A stretch of DNA of 14,803 nt. Origin: JACQNR01 sp049515175. Its GTDB lineage: Bacteria > Acidobacteriota > Terriglobia > UBA7540. The notes beneath the pieces were generated by a model, which was not told the DNA's origin, made no database searches, and saw only the letters and a program-made list of their open reading frames with translations. The position numbers and the translations under genes were made by a program. Each line of letters begins with the position of its first letter. Within the stretch, counting starts at the first letter, position 1. Shown here in pieces: positions 1 through 6,530 of the stretch. Where the stretch lies: positions 1-14,803 of the forward strand of contig JBEKUI010000220.1 of the NCBI GenBank assembly GCA_049515175.1. The letters run 5' to 3'.

Positions 1-75
1 CGGCGGTGTCCTCACCGTCGACCGGCGGTCAGAGTCCGCCGCTACAGTTGGGGCGGGTCTTAGACCCGCCCCTAC
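1..75. repeat. Two adjacent REP-like palindromes downstream of the gp36-position gene
   Basis: Positions 50-72 form a near-perfect palindrome with 11-base arms (GGGGCGGGTCT at 50-60 and AGACCCGCCCC at 62-72), followed by TAC. Positions 1-46 hold a second, imperfect element ending in GCCGCTAC and probably cut by the window edge. Both share the CCCCTAC or GCCGCTAC ends seen in elements at 1602, 5310, 7025, 7271 and 8976. The copy ends at 75, two bases before the stop of the neighbouring gene (77-79). There is no T-tract, so I read it as a dispersed palindromic repeat rather than a terminator. Confidence 0.75.
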
Positions 76-76
76 G

Positions 77-553
77 TCAGAAATCCTCGTGATTGCGGAA
101 CGCCGGGGCGCCGTCCTCCTCCAAATCGTCTTCCTGGCCTGCCACGCCGCCGAACGCGGGATTGACATCCTCGGTGCGCGCGGTGGGGACGAAGAGCTTG
201 TCGTAGGCGCCGCGCGTGAGCTCGGCGAGCAGGTTCTCGAACGAGCGCCGCAGGGAGTTGGGATTGGCCCAGCCGGCGGGCGAGGCGTCAGGACCGAGGA
301 GGGAGAAGAGCGCCTCGCCCAGGTCGGCTGCTGCCCCAACTTCATTCGCGAGCGCGAGAAGCGCGTAAGCCTGCGGATTCGAGCTCGACAAGTCTTCGAG
401 CGCATACCCGCGCGCCGCGCAGATTCCGGCGATCCGCGCGCTCTGGCCTTCGATCCAGACCTGGATCTGCGCGTCGGTCGGACTCTGGTTGGCCACGCCG
501 CGCTGGAATCCCGGATAATGCGCGGCAACGGCGTCAATAGTCGTAAAACTCAT
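77..553 (-). CDS. Phage head-completion / head-tail connector-like protein (Mu gp36 position)
   Basis: This 158-residue protein follows the major capsid gene in the leftward phage operon, where Mu-like and other tailed phages encode a small head-completion or adaptor protein that joins the portal to the tail. The N-terminal half is helical and begins MSFTTIDAVAAHYPGFQRGV, the usual look of gp36/gp6-type adaptors. The C-terminus is acidic (EDDLEEDG). The ATG is supported by an AGGAG Shine-Dalgarno six bases upstream. There is no internal repeat insertion. A REP-like palindrome ends two bases beyond the stop. The role is inferred mainly from position and size; no catalytic motif is expected or seen. 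It could instead be another small virion protein. Confidence 0.6.
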   Translation of the reverse strand: MSFTTIDAVAAHYPGFQRGVANQSPTDAQIQVWIEGQSARIAGICAARGYALEDLSSSNPQAYALLALANEVGAAADLGEALFSLLGPDASPAGWANPNSLRRSFENLLAELTRGAYDKLFVPTARTEDVNPAFGGVAGQEDDLEEDGAPAFRNHEDF

Positions 554-573
554 AACGGACTCCTGTGAACCAC

Positions 574-645
574 GGATCGGGCGATCGAGCCATCAGGTGT
601 TCCGAACAATCGCCCGATGACCCGATCAACCGATCACCCGATTTG
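574..645. repeat. Octamer array hairpin between capsid and gp36-position genes
   Basis: The right arm (608-645) reads as successive 8-base units of the type GATCACCC. The left arm (about 574-599) carries the complementary type (GATCGGGC). They are separated by a short spacer near 600-607, so the transcript can fold back. The array ends at 645 and the capsid stop codon is at 647-649. The array fills nearly the whole gap up to the Shine-Dalgarno of the next gene. Confidence 0.75.
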
Positions 646-646
646 T

Positions 647-1582
647 TTACGCCACTGCGCTCAGCCACAGGTACGCGGCGTTGGCGGCGACGACCTTGGC
701 GTCGAAGTAGAGCTGCACTTCGACGACGTCGGCGGTGCGCGCCTCGTCGCGATAGCGCTTGACGAAGAAGCCGCCGTTATTCGCGCCGAAGGCCAGCGTG
801 AACTGGTAGCCCAGCGACACGGTGCGCCGTCCCGCCACGGGCGGCCGGTAGAAGAGCAGCGCGTTCTTGCCCCAGATGTAATCGAGGTTATCTGAGGCGC
901 CTTCCTTGGCCAGGTTCTTGATCGCCGAGCCGATATAGAAGTTGTCGACGTTGAACACTGCCTTCAGGTGGTCGGGTTGCACGACGCCGACCTGCGCGTA
1001 CTTGAAGCGGTCGATGATCTTGGGGTGGTTGCGCAGGGCCAGGAAGACCGGGTAGCTGACCAGGATCGAGTTCGGCAGCTGTCCGACCTGCTTGAGGATC
1101 GTCGGCTTCTGATTCTCGATGGCCTGGATGGGATCGGAATTTGTGTAATCAGACCACTGGCTGGTGCCGGAGAGCGTGGCCGACTGCGTGATGACGCTCG
1201 GGTCCGTGGCCTTGGAGGCGACCAGGATCTCGCGCTGCAAGTAGACGAGGTCGGTGAGCACTTCGGTGGTGTCCACGTCCACGTCGATGGCCTGGTCGGC
1301 GTTGGCGCGCAGCTCATCAGGGATGGCCTGGGCGAGCGCGTGGCCTTCGCAGTAGTAGGTGTCGGTGGAGAGGGTCCACTCGATCTCGTTGGCCCGCGCT
1401 CCGGGGCGACGCGCGTCGTCGAGGGTGCGGAAGTTGTCCTTGGAGTAGATGAAGTACTTGTTCGACTGCTTGCTGACCGGGACGACGGGGAAAACGCTGT
1501 CCGCCACGTACTGCGCGTTGCGGTACGCGACGGACACTTCCGTCAGAGCCTGGTCAATATGGAGCATTGAAATATCTGGCAT
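647..1582 (-). CDS. Phage major capsid protein
   Basis: This 311-residue protein is probably the HK97-fold shell subunit that assembles into the procapsid around the scaffold. Supporting features are the position between a DUF2190-like decoration gene and a head-completion gene, the length, and the composition: an N-terminal segment with VADSVFPVVPVSKQSNKYF, a central helix-rich region with DLVYLQREILVASKA, and a C-terminal beta region with FFVKRYRDEARTADVVEVQ. Such features recur in major capsid proteins of Mu-like and lambda gpE-like prophages. The ATG follows an AGGAG Shine-Dalgarno by eight bases. The frame is intact and contains no repeat insertion, unlike several of its neighbours. Assignment to one capsid family (gpT-like or E-like) is not possible from the sequence alone. 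Confidence 0.8.
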   Translation of the reverse strand: MPDISMLHIDQALTEVSVAYRNAQYVADSVFPVVPVSKQSNKYFIYSKDNFRTLDDARRPGARANEIEWTLSTDTYYCEGHALAQAIPDELRANADQAIDVDVDTTEVLTDLVYLQREILVASKATDPSVITQSATLSGTSQWSDYTNSDPIQAIENQKPTILKQVGQLPNSILVSYPVFLALRNHPKIIDRFKYAQVGVVQPDHLKAVFNVDNFYIGSAIKNLAKEGASDNLDYIWGKNALLFYRPPVAGRRTVSLGYQFTLAFGANNGGFFVKRYRDEARTADVVEVQLYFDAKVVAANAAYLWLSAVA

Positions 1583-1601
1583 GGTTACATCTCCTGTTGA
1601 C

Positions 1602-1650
1602 GTAGGGGCGCATCGCGATGCGCCCTGGGCGGTTCACGAACCGCCCCTAC
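1602..1650. repeat. REPIN-like paired palindrome upstream of the capsid gene
   Basis: This 49-base element begins GTAGGGGCG and ends CGCCCCTAC. It consists of two stem-loops (GGGGCGCATCGCGATGCGCCC at about 1605-1625 and GGGCGGTTCACGAACCGCCC at 1627-1646) in opposite orientation. It has the same plan as the element at 5310-5362. It lies just upstream of the capsid ribosome binding site. Confidence 0.8.
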
Positions 1651-1696
1651 GCCTATATACCGCCGGGCCGTGAGCGCTCCGCGCGCGGGAAAAGAA

Positions 1697-1799
1697 GGTT
1701 TCAGGTTTCGGGTGTCGGGTAGATTCCCGCTTTCGCGGGAATGACTGTCATCCCCGCGCACGCGGGGATCTCCTGACACCTGCTACCCGGCACCCGTTA
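1697..1799. repeat. Heptamer hairpin enclosing two palindromes
   Basis: Left heptamer arm 1697-1717 has unit GGTKTCG. Right arm 1772-1799 has units of the type CCTGACA and CCCGGCA, the complementary consensus. Between them lie two separate palindromes, ATTCCCGC/GCGGGAAT at 1723-1742 and ATCCCCGCG/CGCGGGGAT at 1750-1769. The arrangement looks like palindromes nested inside the loop of a heptamer hairpin. Confidence 0.7.
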
Positions 1800-1891
1800 C
1801 GCGGAGACCGGTCAGCCGGCCGCTCACCGGCCAGCGGGTTGATGTATCCCGGCTTGCTGACCTCCGGGACCAACCCGCGGAAGTGCAGTTC
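1748..1891 (-). pseudogene. Possible relic of a small phage gene lacking a start codon
   Basis: An open frame of 47 codons with no ATG, GTG or TTG at its beginning encodes the peptide GLVPEVSKPGYINPLAGERP in its first half. That composition looks like a real protein, unlike the surrounding repeats. Its 5' end is cut by an in-frame TGA at 1892-1894, which lies inside the heptamer array at 1892-1955. Its 3' end runs into the repeats at 1750-1799. It sits between the decoration and capsid genes. It may be a decapitated small gene, or simply GC-rich non-coding sequence that happens to be open. I do not recognise a family. Confidence 0.25.
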
Positions 1892-1955
1892 TCAGTCATC
1901 AGTTATCAGTTGTCAGTGAAACGCAATTACTGACGACTGACCACTGACAACTGTC
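1892..1955. repeat. Heptamer hairpin with TCAGTTA / ACTGACN arms
   Basis: The left arm 1892-1919 has four 7-base units of the type TCAGTTA. The right arm 1929-1955 has four units of the type ACTGACN, the complement of the shared core. The spacer is about 10 bases. The right arm ends at 1955, two bases before the stop (TAA, 1957-1959) of the next gene. Confidence 0.8.
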
Positions 1956-1956
1956 T

Positions 1957-2361
1957 TTAGGACGCTGCCTGCACGCACGGGCCGGGGGTGAGCAGGACGA
2001 AGAAGATCTCGCCGCTCGCCGCGGAGGTGAGTGCCTGGCCCACGACGTTGTGGACCGTGTAAGTGCCGGCGGTCAGCACACCCTTCTTCAAATCGCCCGC
2101 CGTGCCGGCGATCTCCACCCAGTCGCCCTTGGTGATGGCGCCGTTGGCGTAAGCGCGCGAGATGCCCAGCACGCGCACCGCGACGTTTTCGTTCTGCTTC
2201 GACTGCGCTTCCTGCGTGATCCCGGCGCAGGCGTCGTTGGCGGCGGCGGGCAGCTTGCACTCGCCGTCGTTGGTCCCGAAAGTCACGGCGCGAAAACGGC
2301 CCACGCCGGCCGCGTCGGTTTCCTTGTAGGTTTTATCGAGAACGTAAGTTGCTCCTGGCAT
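1957..2361 (-). CDS. DUF2190-like capsid decoration / head-fibre protein
   Basis: This 134-residue beta-rich protein resembles the DUF2190 family encoded next to capsid genes in Mu-like and other prophages, thought to decorate the capsid surface. The features fit: MPGATYVLDKTYKETDAAGV, then RAVTFG, a central segment ending AVRVLGISRAYANGAITKGD, and VEIAGTAGDLKKGV and VLLTPGP near the end. These alternate short strands with Gly/Ala turns. I chose the ATG at 2361 because it follows a strong AGGAGG ribosome site by five bases. An upstream in-frame ATG would merely translate the octamer array at 2375-2412. The gene lies between the Z-like scaffold and capsid genes. Confidence 0.75.
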   Translation of the reverse strand: MPGATYVLDKTYKETDAAGVGRFRAVTFGTNDGECKLPAAANDACAGITQEAQSKQNENVAVRVLGISRAYANGAITKGDWVEIAGTAGDLKKGVLTAGTYTVHNVVGQALTSAASGEIFFVLLTPGPCVQAAS

Positions 2362-2374
2362 TCTTTCCTCCTGA

Positions 2375-2490
2375 ATTGAGTGATCTGGCGATTTAGTGAT
2401 TTGGTGATTTGTCTTGTCCCGGACAATCGCTAAATCACACAATCACTCAATCGCGAAATTCTTCCCGAGTCCCGAGTCGCGAGTCCCGGC
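2375..2490. repeat. Octamer hairpin followed by a heptamer array
   Basis: The left arm 2375-2412 has octamers of the type ATTTGGTG. The right arm 2423-2460 has complementary octamers of the type ACAATCAC. The loop is about 10 bases. Immediately beyond, 2463-2490 holds four heptamers of the type TCCCGAG. The composite fills the interval from the scaffold stop codon (2492-2494) to four bases from the AGGAGG site of the decoration gene. Confidence 0.8.
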
Positions 2491-2491
2491 T

Positions 2492-3061
2492 TTACTCGTT
2501 GCTGCTGACAGCCCGTCGGTACTGTTGCACCAGGTCGGGCTGCTCGCGGCCGATGTCCGAGAGCGCCTGGCCGAAAGTCGTGTGGCGCTCGCGCATGCGC
2601 TGCTCGGCCAGGAATTTGACCTGCTCCTGGACGTCCGAGGGCGGCGTGCCCGCGAGACCGACCGGCGCGAGCGGCACGACCCCCTTTTGCGCGCCCATCA
2701 GTTTGCGGAAGGTGGGGAGGTCCGAGAGCGCGATCTTGCGCCAGTCGTCACGCTGCCGAGGCAGGATCTTGCCCGCGCGCACCGCGTCGTCGAGTTCCTG
2801 CTCGGCCGCCGCCCGAAACACCTCCGCGGCGGGAATGAACTTGTCGCGCGCCTCGGCCTCCGACAGCAGCGTGCGCGCCTGCGCGAAGGTGACCATGGCG
2901 GATTCGGAAAACGTTTCGGCACCGTTTGCCAGCCGTAGGGGCGCTTCGCGAAGCGCCCCTACACTCGCGAGGTCGTCTGGCTCGAAATAGAACTCGTCCT
3001 GCAAATCCTCGTGCGTGATGTGGATTTGTCCGTCCACGACGGAGAGATTGACGTGCTTCAT
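2492..3061 (-). CDS. Mu I/Z-type scaffold-like protein
   Basis: This 189-residue protein lies between the protease and the capsid decoration gene, where Mu encodes scaffold Z. The central part is charged and helical and carries DDAVRAGKILPRQRDDW followed by DLPTFRKLMG. That resembles the C-terminal signature of Mu I/Z proteins (a basic helix, G-K/R-I-x-P, then a short helix). The ATG at 3061 has a perfect AAGGAGG site four bases upstream. The same frame stays open upstream into the C-terminal half of the protease, recalling Mu, where Z starts inside I in the same frame. Residues around 33-42 (VGALREAPLR) are encoded by a perfect 28-base palindrome at 2935-2962, so a repeat has been absorbed into the protein. 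Confidence 0.7.
   Translation of the reverse strand: MKHVNLSVVDGQIHITHEDLQDEFYFEPDDLASVGALREAPLRLANGAETFSESAMVTFAQARTLLSEAEARDKFIPAAEVFRAAAEQELDDAVRAGKILPRQRDDWRKIALSDLPTFRKLMGAQKGVVPLAPVGLAGTPPSDVQEQVKFLAEQRMRERHTTFGQALSDIGREQPDLVQQYRRAVSSNE
2935..2962. repeat. Perfect 28-base palindrome inside the scaffold coding sequence
   Basis: Two 14-base arms (GTAGGGGCGCTTCG and its complement) meet with no loop. The ends GTAGGGG/CCCCTAC match the dispersed family at 50, 1602 and 5310. The frame is open through it, encoding VGALREAPLR. Confidence 0.9.
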
Positions 3062-3076
3062 GGAACCTCCTTGGGT

Positions 3077-3236
3077 GGAAACCGGAAATTGGTAATTGGA
3101 AACTGGAAGATGGAAATTGGAATCTCGGCGCGTGGATCCATCCGGGTGAGTAACAGGGCCGCGCCCCAGAGCTGGTTTCGGGTTTCGAGTGTCCAGTTTC
3201 GAATTTCCGTTTTCCAGTTTCCAATTTCGATTTTCG
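3077..3236. repeat. GGAAATT / AATTTCC heptamer hairpin between protease and scaffold
   Basis: The left arm 3077-3125 has seven units of the type GGAAATT. The right arm 3174-3236 has nine units of the type AGTTTCC/AATTTCG. The spacer is about 48 bases. On the minus strand the frame shared with the scaffold gene stays open through the whole structure and encodes NWKLENGNSKLDT and then HLPVSNYQFPVS. The left arm begins right beside the scaffold ribosome site. Confidence 0.85.
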
Positions 3237-3466
3237 TCTTCGTTCACCGGCTGGAATCCCGGATCCGACAGCCGAATCTGCGGCAGTTCTTCCAGGAAGG
3301 GCCGGTTGGTAAGCGCCACGGAAGTGAGCGTGGTGCCCTGCGATTTACCCGTGCGCTTGTTCTTGACGCCCCACTCGATGGCGGGCGAGATGAAACGGTA
3401 CTCGCGGTTCTGCAAGAGCTGGCGCGCGCGGGAGGTGGGTTCGTACCAGCCGTACAGGAGAAAGCG

Positions 3467-3528
3467 GGAGTAGGAAGTAGGAAGTCGGGTTCCTTTTCCC
3501 CATTTCCTATTTCCAACTTCCCACTTCC
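3467..3528. repeat. GGAAGTA / TACTTCC-type heptamer hairpin inside the protease
   Basis: Left units 3467-3487 are of the type GAAGTAG. Right units 3501-3528 are of the type AACTTCC/CACTTCC. It interrupts the protease between AGRIVRLDPP and GWYEPTSRARQ and coincides with the change of reading frame. A closely similar hairpin lies in the large terminase at 6531-6596. Confidence 0.8.
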
Positions 3529-3857
3529 GTTCTTCATCTGTTTCGGCGGATCGAGCCTCACGATTCGCCCCGCGCTGGGCACCGGCCCGCCCGCTGCCAC
3601 TTCCGGCATCTCGCTGGCGTGGTCGTAATCGACGTTGATCTCGCCGTTCTGCCGCTCGCGGAAGTTGTGTACGATCGATTCCAGGTCCGCGCGCGTGATG
3701 GCGAACGTCGCCGCGCCGCGCGCCCACTTGCCGGTGATGGCGAGGGGAACTCGGATCGCGCCTTGCGGCGACGCGCTGGCATTGAGCGTGATAATGAATC
3801 GAGGTGTCGCTTCAACTTGAGTGGCGAGCATTCCATCCTCCTGCACAATCCAAATCG

Positions 3858-3913
3858 AAAGGCAAAGGGCAAAAGGCAAAAGTCCCCAGCCCCTAGTCTC
3901 CAGCCCCCAGCCC
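3858..3913. repeat. One-directional heptamer array with two unit types in one phase
   Basis: Eight consecutive heptamers keep one 7-base phase, but the unit changes from AAAGGCA (3858-3878) through a hybrid AAAGTCC to CCAGCCC (3886-3913). The portal stop codon TAG (complement of 3893-3895) lies inside a CTAGTCT unit, so the array supplies the end of the portal gene. It also approaches the protease ribosome site. Confidence 0.8.
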
Positions 3914-5296
3914 GGCATCTTCCTCTTCCGACTCCTGTCCGCCGGCCGACGGAGCGGCCCCTGAATCCTGAATCCTGACTCCTGAATCCTGCCTTTGCGG
4001 CAGCCCCAGCTCGCGCGTGACGAACTGCGTGAGTTCGGGATAAGGCGCGACGATGCCGCTCTGCGCGAGGCGCGTAAGGACGTCGAGGGTCTCCGCGACG
4101 TTTCGCGCCCGCAGGTTGGAGACGGCGACGGTCGGGTAGCGCTCCACTCCCTCCCAGTTGTAGTCCACCAGGCGCTTGACGCAGGTGGAGGAGAGCTGGC
4201 GCGCCAGGTGGTCGGCGGTGGCCTGCACGGCGAGGAAGAAGAAATCGGTCTGCGACTCGCCCAGCGAGCGATTGCCGCCGGAGCGCGGGCCGAGGCCGAG
4301 ATTCATAAAGAAGGCAAGGGCTGTGCGGGATATTTCGATGTTGTGATGTTGTATGGAATTATACAGGTCGCGGACGTTGCCTTCCACGCCCTTGAGGGAG
4401 AATTTCCAGCCGGCGGGCAGCGAGACGCCCGTCTTCTCGTGCGCGGCGAGCTGCTGCACCCACTTCGCCGCCGCCTGGCGGTCTTCCCTGGAGCTGCCCG
4501 GGCCCTGCTCGATGGTGGGCACGCCCAGGCCGTTGCGCTCGCCGGCGATGGCGTCGATGCGGTAGAGCTGATGCTTGATGTACCAGTGCATGTAGGCGGG
4601 GCGGAGCATGGAGCGGCCGAAAAAGTTCGCGCCCTCCTGGTTGAAGGTGAAGACGGCGAGGCGGTCGGCGGGAATGGTGACCGACTCGAAGCCCGCGTTG
4701 CGATAGCCGTACTGATTGAGCGCCAGCAGCGTCTCGCCGTCGCTGTCCACGATCCAGCGATAGAAGGTCAGCGGCAGGCGCGGGGCGAGGCGCGCCAGGC
4801 GCACCATGGCGCCGTCGACGGCGTAGATTTCCTCGTGGGCGCTGGCACCGAAGGCGAGCATGAGCAGCGCGTTGCGCAGCACGTCGTCCCAGCACTGCGT
4901 GGTCTTGACTCCCGAAGGCGACGTGTATTCCAGCCCGCCGAAGAGGTTGTCGCGGACGTAGCGCGCGATGGCGCGGTCCTCGGGGTCGTCGCTCGCCGGG
5001 TGCAGATCCCAATTCGCGGCGCGGATGGGCAGCTCACAGGCGAGCAGAGTCGCGGCGACCTGCGCGTCGGAGCGGCGCATCTTTTCGTAGGTGCGCACGG
5101 CGGTCAGACCTTCGAGCTGCGGATTGTATTCGCCGAAGTCGCGCAGAAAGCCACTGAAGATCGGCGTGCCGGGCAAGCCGGTCGGTTGGCTCTCCCTCAC
5201 CCGCCCCGGCTGCCCCGAGGCACCCTCTCCCAGAGGGAGAGGGGTGAGGGGTGAGGGTTGGCGCGTCCAGGAAATGTTGAGTGGTCCGAGTTTCAT
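3893..5296 (-). CDS. Phage portal protein (Mu gp29 / DUF935-like)
   Basis: This 467-residue protein resembles the gp29/DUF935 portal, the dodecameric ring at the head vertex through which DNA is packaged. Diagnostic stretches in order are LEGLTAVRTYEKMRRSDAQV, ELPIRAANWDLHPASDDPED, LLMLAFGASAHEEIYAVDG, NFFGRSMLRPAYMHWYIKHQ, LYRIDAIAGERNGLGVP, HHNIEISRTALAFFMNLGL and QTDFFFLAVQATADHLARQL. The ATG at 5296 follows GGAG; upstream in-frame codons only translate a palindrome. Two repeats are built into the protein: residues 14-35 come from a CCCTCACC/CCCTCTCC palindrome (peptide PSPLTPLPLGEG), and the C-terminal RQDSGVRIQDSG comes from a heptamer array at 3961-3992. The last residues and stop lie in a third array. 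It is followed by the protease with no gp30/MuF gene between. The core appears intact. Confidence 0.88.
   Translation of the reverse strand: MKLGPLNISWTRQPSPLTPLPLGEGASGQPGRVRESQPTGLPGTPIFSGFLRDFGEYNPQLEGLTAVRTYEKMRRSDAQVAATLLACELPIRAANWDLHPASDDPEDRAIARYVRDNLFGGLEYTSPSGVKTTQCWDDVLRNALLMLAFGASAHEEIYAVDGAMVRLARLAPRLPLTFYRWIVDSDGETLLALNQYGYRNAGFESVTIPADRLAVFTFNQEGANFFGRSMLRPAYMHWYIKHQLYRIDAIAGERNGLGVPTIEQGPGSSREDRQAAAKWVQQLAAHEKTGVSLPAGWKFSLKGVEGNVRDLYNSIQHHNIEISRTALAFFMNLGLGPRSGGNRSLGESQTDFFFLAVQATADHLARQLSSTCVKRLVDYNWEGVERYPTVAVSNLRARNVAETLDVLTRLAQSGIVAPYPELTQFVTRELGLPQRQDSGVRIQDSGAAPSAGGQESEEEDAGLGAGD
3961..3992. repeat. CTGAATC heptamer array in the portal 3' end
   Basis: Four 7-base units (CTGAATC, CTGACTC variants) at 3961-3988 encode RQDSGVRIQDSG on the minus strand, in frame near the portal C-terminus. 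Confidence 0.85.
5194..5257. repeat. CCCTCACC...GGTGAGGG palindromic element in the portal 5' end
   Basis: This 64-base imperfect palindrome starts CCCTCACCC, ends GGGTGAGGG, and has an inner CCCTCTCCCAGAGGGAGAGG hairpin. It belongs to the same family as the elements at 7150-7253 and 9150-9214. It is read in frame as portal residues 14-35. Confidence 0.85.
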
Positions 5297-5309
5297 TGTT
5301 TGTTTCTCC

Positions 5310-5362
5310 GTAGGGGCGATGCTTGCATCGCCCTTCTTGGGCGGGCTGAGCCCCGCCCCTAC
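5310..5362. repeat. REPIN-like paired palindrome supplying the terminase stop codon
   Basis: This element has ends GTAGGGGCG and CGCCCCTAC and two internal stem-loops (GGGCGATGC/GCATCGCCC and GGGCGGGCT/AGCCCCGCCC, the latter imperfect). The complement of 5359-5361 is TAG, the stop codon of the large terminase frame, so the element forms the last codon of that gene. It lies 14 bases from the portal start. Confidence 0.85.
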
Positions 5363-5796
5363 ATGAGCAATTCCGACCAATTCGAATCCACTTCTCGAAA
5401 CGCCACCGGGCTGACGATGGGCATGGCGTCAACCAAAAATGCGTCCTCGGCGCGAGCGGCGATCTGGCGCGCCTGCGGATCGGCGGCGAGGTCAGCCAGG
5501 GCTTTGGCCCAGAATTCATCGGCGTGGCCCGCCTCGGTGCGCGCGGCGTCAAAGCGCAGGTTGCCGCTGGGGGTCACGAATTTCTTCACGGCGCTGAAGG
5601 CGCGGCGAATCTCACGCGTATCGGGCAGCAGTGTCAGGCGCGCTTCCATGCGCCGCTTAGTGCGGAAAGCGAGGTCCTCTTTCACCGCCGCCGTGAAGAC
5701 GACGGGCTCGACGCGCGGGCCGAACTCGCGCTCGAGCGCCTCCGCCAGCGGCGCGCCGATGCCCGTGGCGTCGATGCAGGCGCGGCGGATGAGGAA

Positions 5797-5820
5797 GGGC
5801 GATTCGTGAATCGCCCCTGC
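5797..5820. repeat. Degenerate GTAGGGG-family palindrome inside terminase
   Basis: Arms GGGCGATTC (5797-5805) and GAATCGCCC (5808-5816) are followed by CTGC, a decayed form of the CCCCTAC end. It encodes GAIHESPFL in frame just before the conserved RRACIDATG of the nuclease domain. Confidence 0.75.
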
Positions 5821-5918
5821 GTCGGCGCGCAGCGAGAGCAGTTCGCGCGCGGCCTGAAGTTGCTCGGCGAAAGGAACGTTGTCGAGCGTGCGGACCAGGC
5901 GGGCAACACTGAAATCTA

Positions 5919-6085
5919 AGATTTCAGATTTGAGATTTGAGATTGCAGGGCTGAAAGTGGAAATTGGAAATTGGAAATTCGAAACTGGAAATTGGAAACT
6001 GGAAAATGGAGCCTCGCTTGAGCGCGGGCGCATCTGCCGTTCCGAGTTTCCAGTTTCTAATTTCCAATTTCCAGTTTCTAGTTTC
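5919..6085. repeat. Heptamer hairpin inside the terminase nuclease domain
   Basis: Four AGATTTG-type heptamers (5919-5946) are followed by seven GGAAATT/GGAAACT units (5959-6007). After a spacer of about 36 bases come six CAGTTTC/CAATTTC units (6044-6085). Read on the minus strand in the terminase frame it gives QKLETGNWKLETGN, then SSFQFPVSNFQFPIS, then ISNLKSEI, with no stop codon. It lies between VFWVDEVV and ARLVRTLDNVPF, a loop position after the first nuclease strand. Confidence 0.9.
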
Positions 6086-6168
6086 TGTGGCTCCAGCCGC
6101 ACAACTTCGTCCACCCAAAACACCGTCCGGTCGTGGCGGCGGCCGATGTCGATGCCAAGGTAGAAGCA

Positions 6169-6250
6169 GGTGTCGGGTGCCGGGTGTCGGGTTTCAGGGG
6201 CAAACGTCTCTGGTTCTTCCCCGACACCTAGCACCTGACCCCCGACACCT
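6169..6250. repeat. GGTGTCG / CGACACC heptamer hairpin inside terminase
   Basis: The left arm 6169-6196 has GGTGTCG-type units. The right arm 6220-6250 has CCCGACA/CCTAGCA-type units. The spacer is about 23 bases. It is read in frame as GVGGQVLGVGEEPETFAPE and onward, directly before the conserved YLGIDIGRRHD. Confidence 0.85.
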
Positions 6251-6530
6251 ATTTCCCCAGCGCGGGGCGCCGAGGCCAACCCAAGTCCCGTTAGGAACGC
6301 AGGGTGACGGCGCAGGTCGCATTCCGTCGTGGCCTCGGCGCTGAGGGAGGAGGTGATGAGTTCAGGCGGGAAGAAATTCTCGGCGGTGGAGACGAACTGG
6401 CAGCAGAACTCCTGTTGCCACGCGCTCGCGTCTTCGCAGCCGCTGCGGAGCAGGTTGATATCGATCTGCAGGCCGTCGCGGACGGCGTCGTAGATGTCGC
6501 AGTAGTGGGGAGACCAAATGAGGGAAGAAC

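Larger units (their letters stand above)
3062..3831 (-). pseudogene. Mu I-type prohead protease, frame changed at a heptamer insertion
   Basis: The first part starts at ATG 3831 behind AGGAGG and reads as a Mu I-type protease: LAITGKWARGAATFAITRAD, then NFRERQNGEINVDYDHASE, then AGRIVRLDPP. In that frame (stop at 3244) the text becomes repeat-derived after about 3545. The second half of the domain appears in another frame: GWYEPTSRARQLLQNREYRF, then SPAIEWG, then LTSVALTNRPFLEELPQ at about 3457-3260. The switch falls at the heptamer hairpin 3467-3528. That frame continues open through a second array (3077-3236) into the scaffold gene. The protease normally matures the prohead by cleaving scaffold. 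As sequenced, no single frame encodes it, so it is either broken, needs frameshifting, or is a sequencing error in a repeat. Confidence 0.7.

Noticed and set aside
50..75. Rho-independent terminator after the gp36-position gene
   Set aside because: The stem is strong, but no T-run follows on either strand and the same element occurs inside coding genes.
1957..2442. Longer start for the decoration protein at 2442
   Set aside because: The extra 27 residues are translated from the octamer array, and AGGAGG lies directly before the ATG at 2361.
3995..5254. Plus-strand open frame of 419 codons opposite the portal
   Set aside because: It is antisense to a clear portal protein, has Val/Arg/Ala/Glu-rich low-information sequence, and arises from GC-rich third-position bias.
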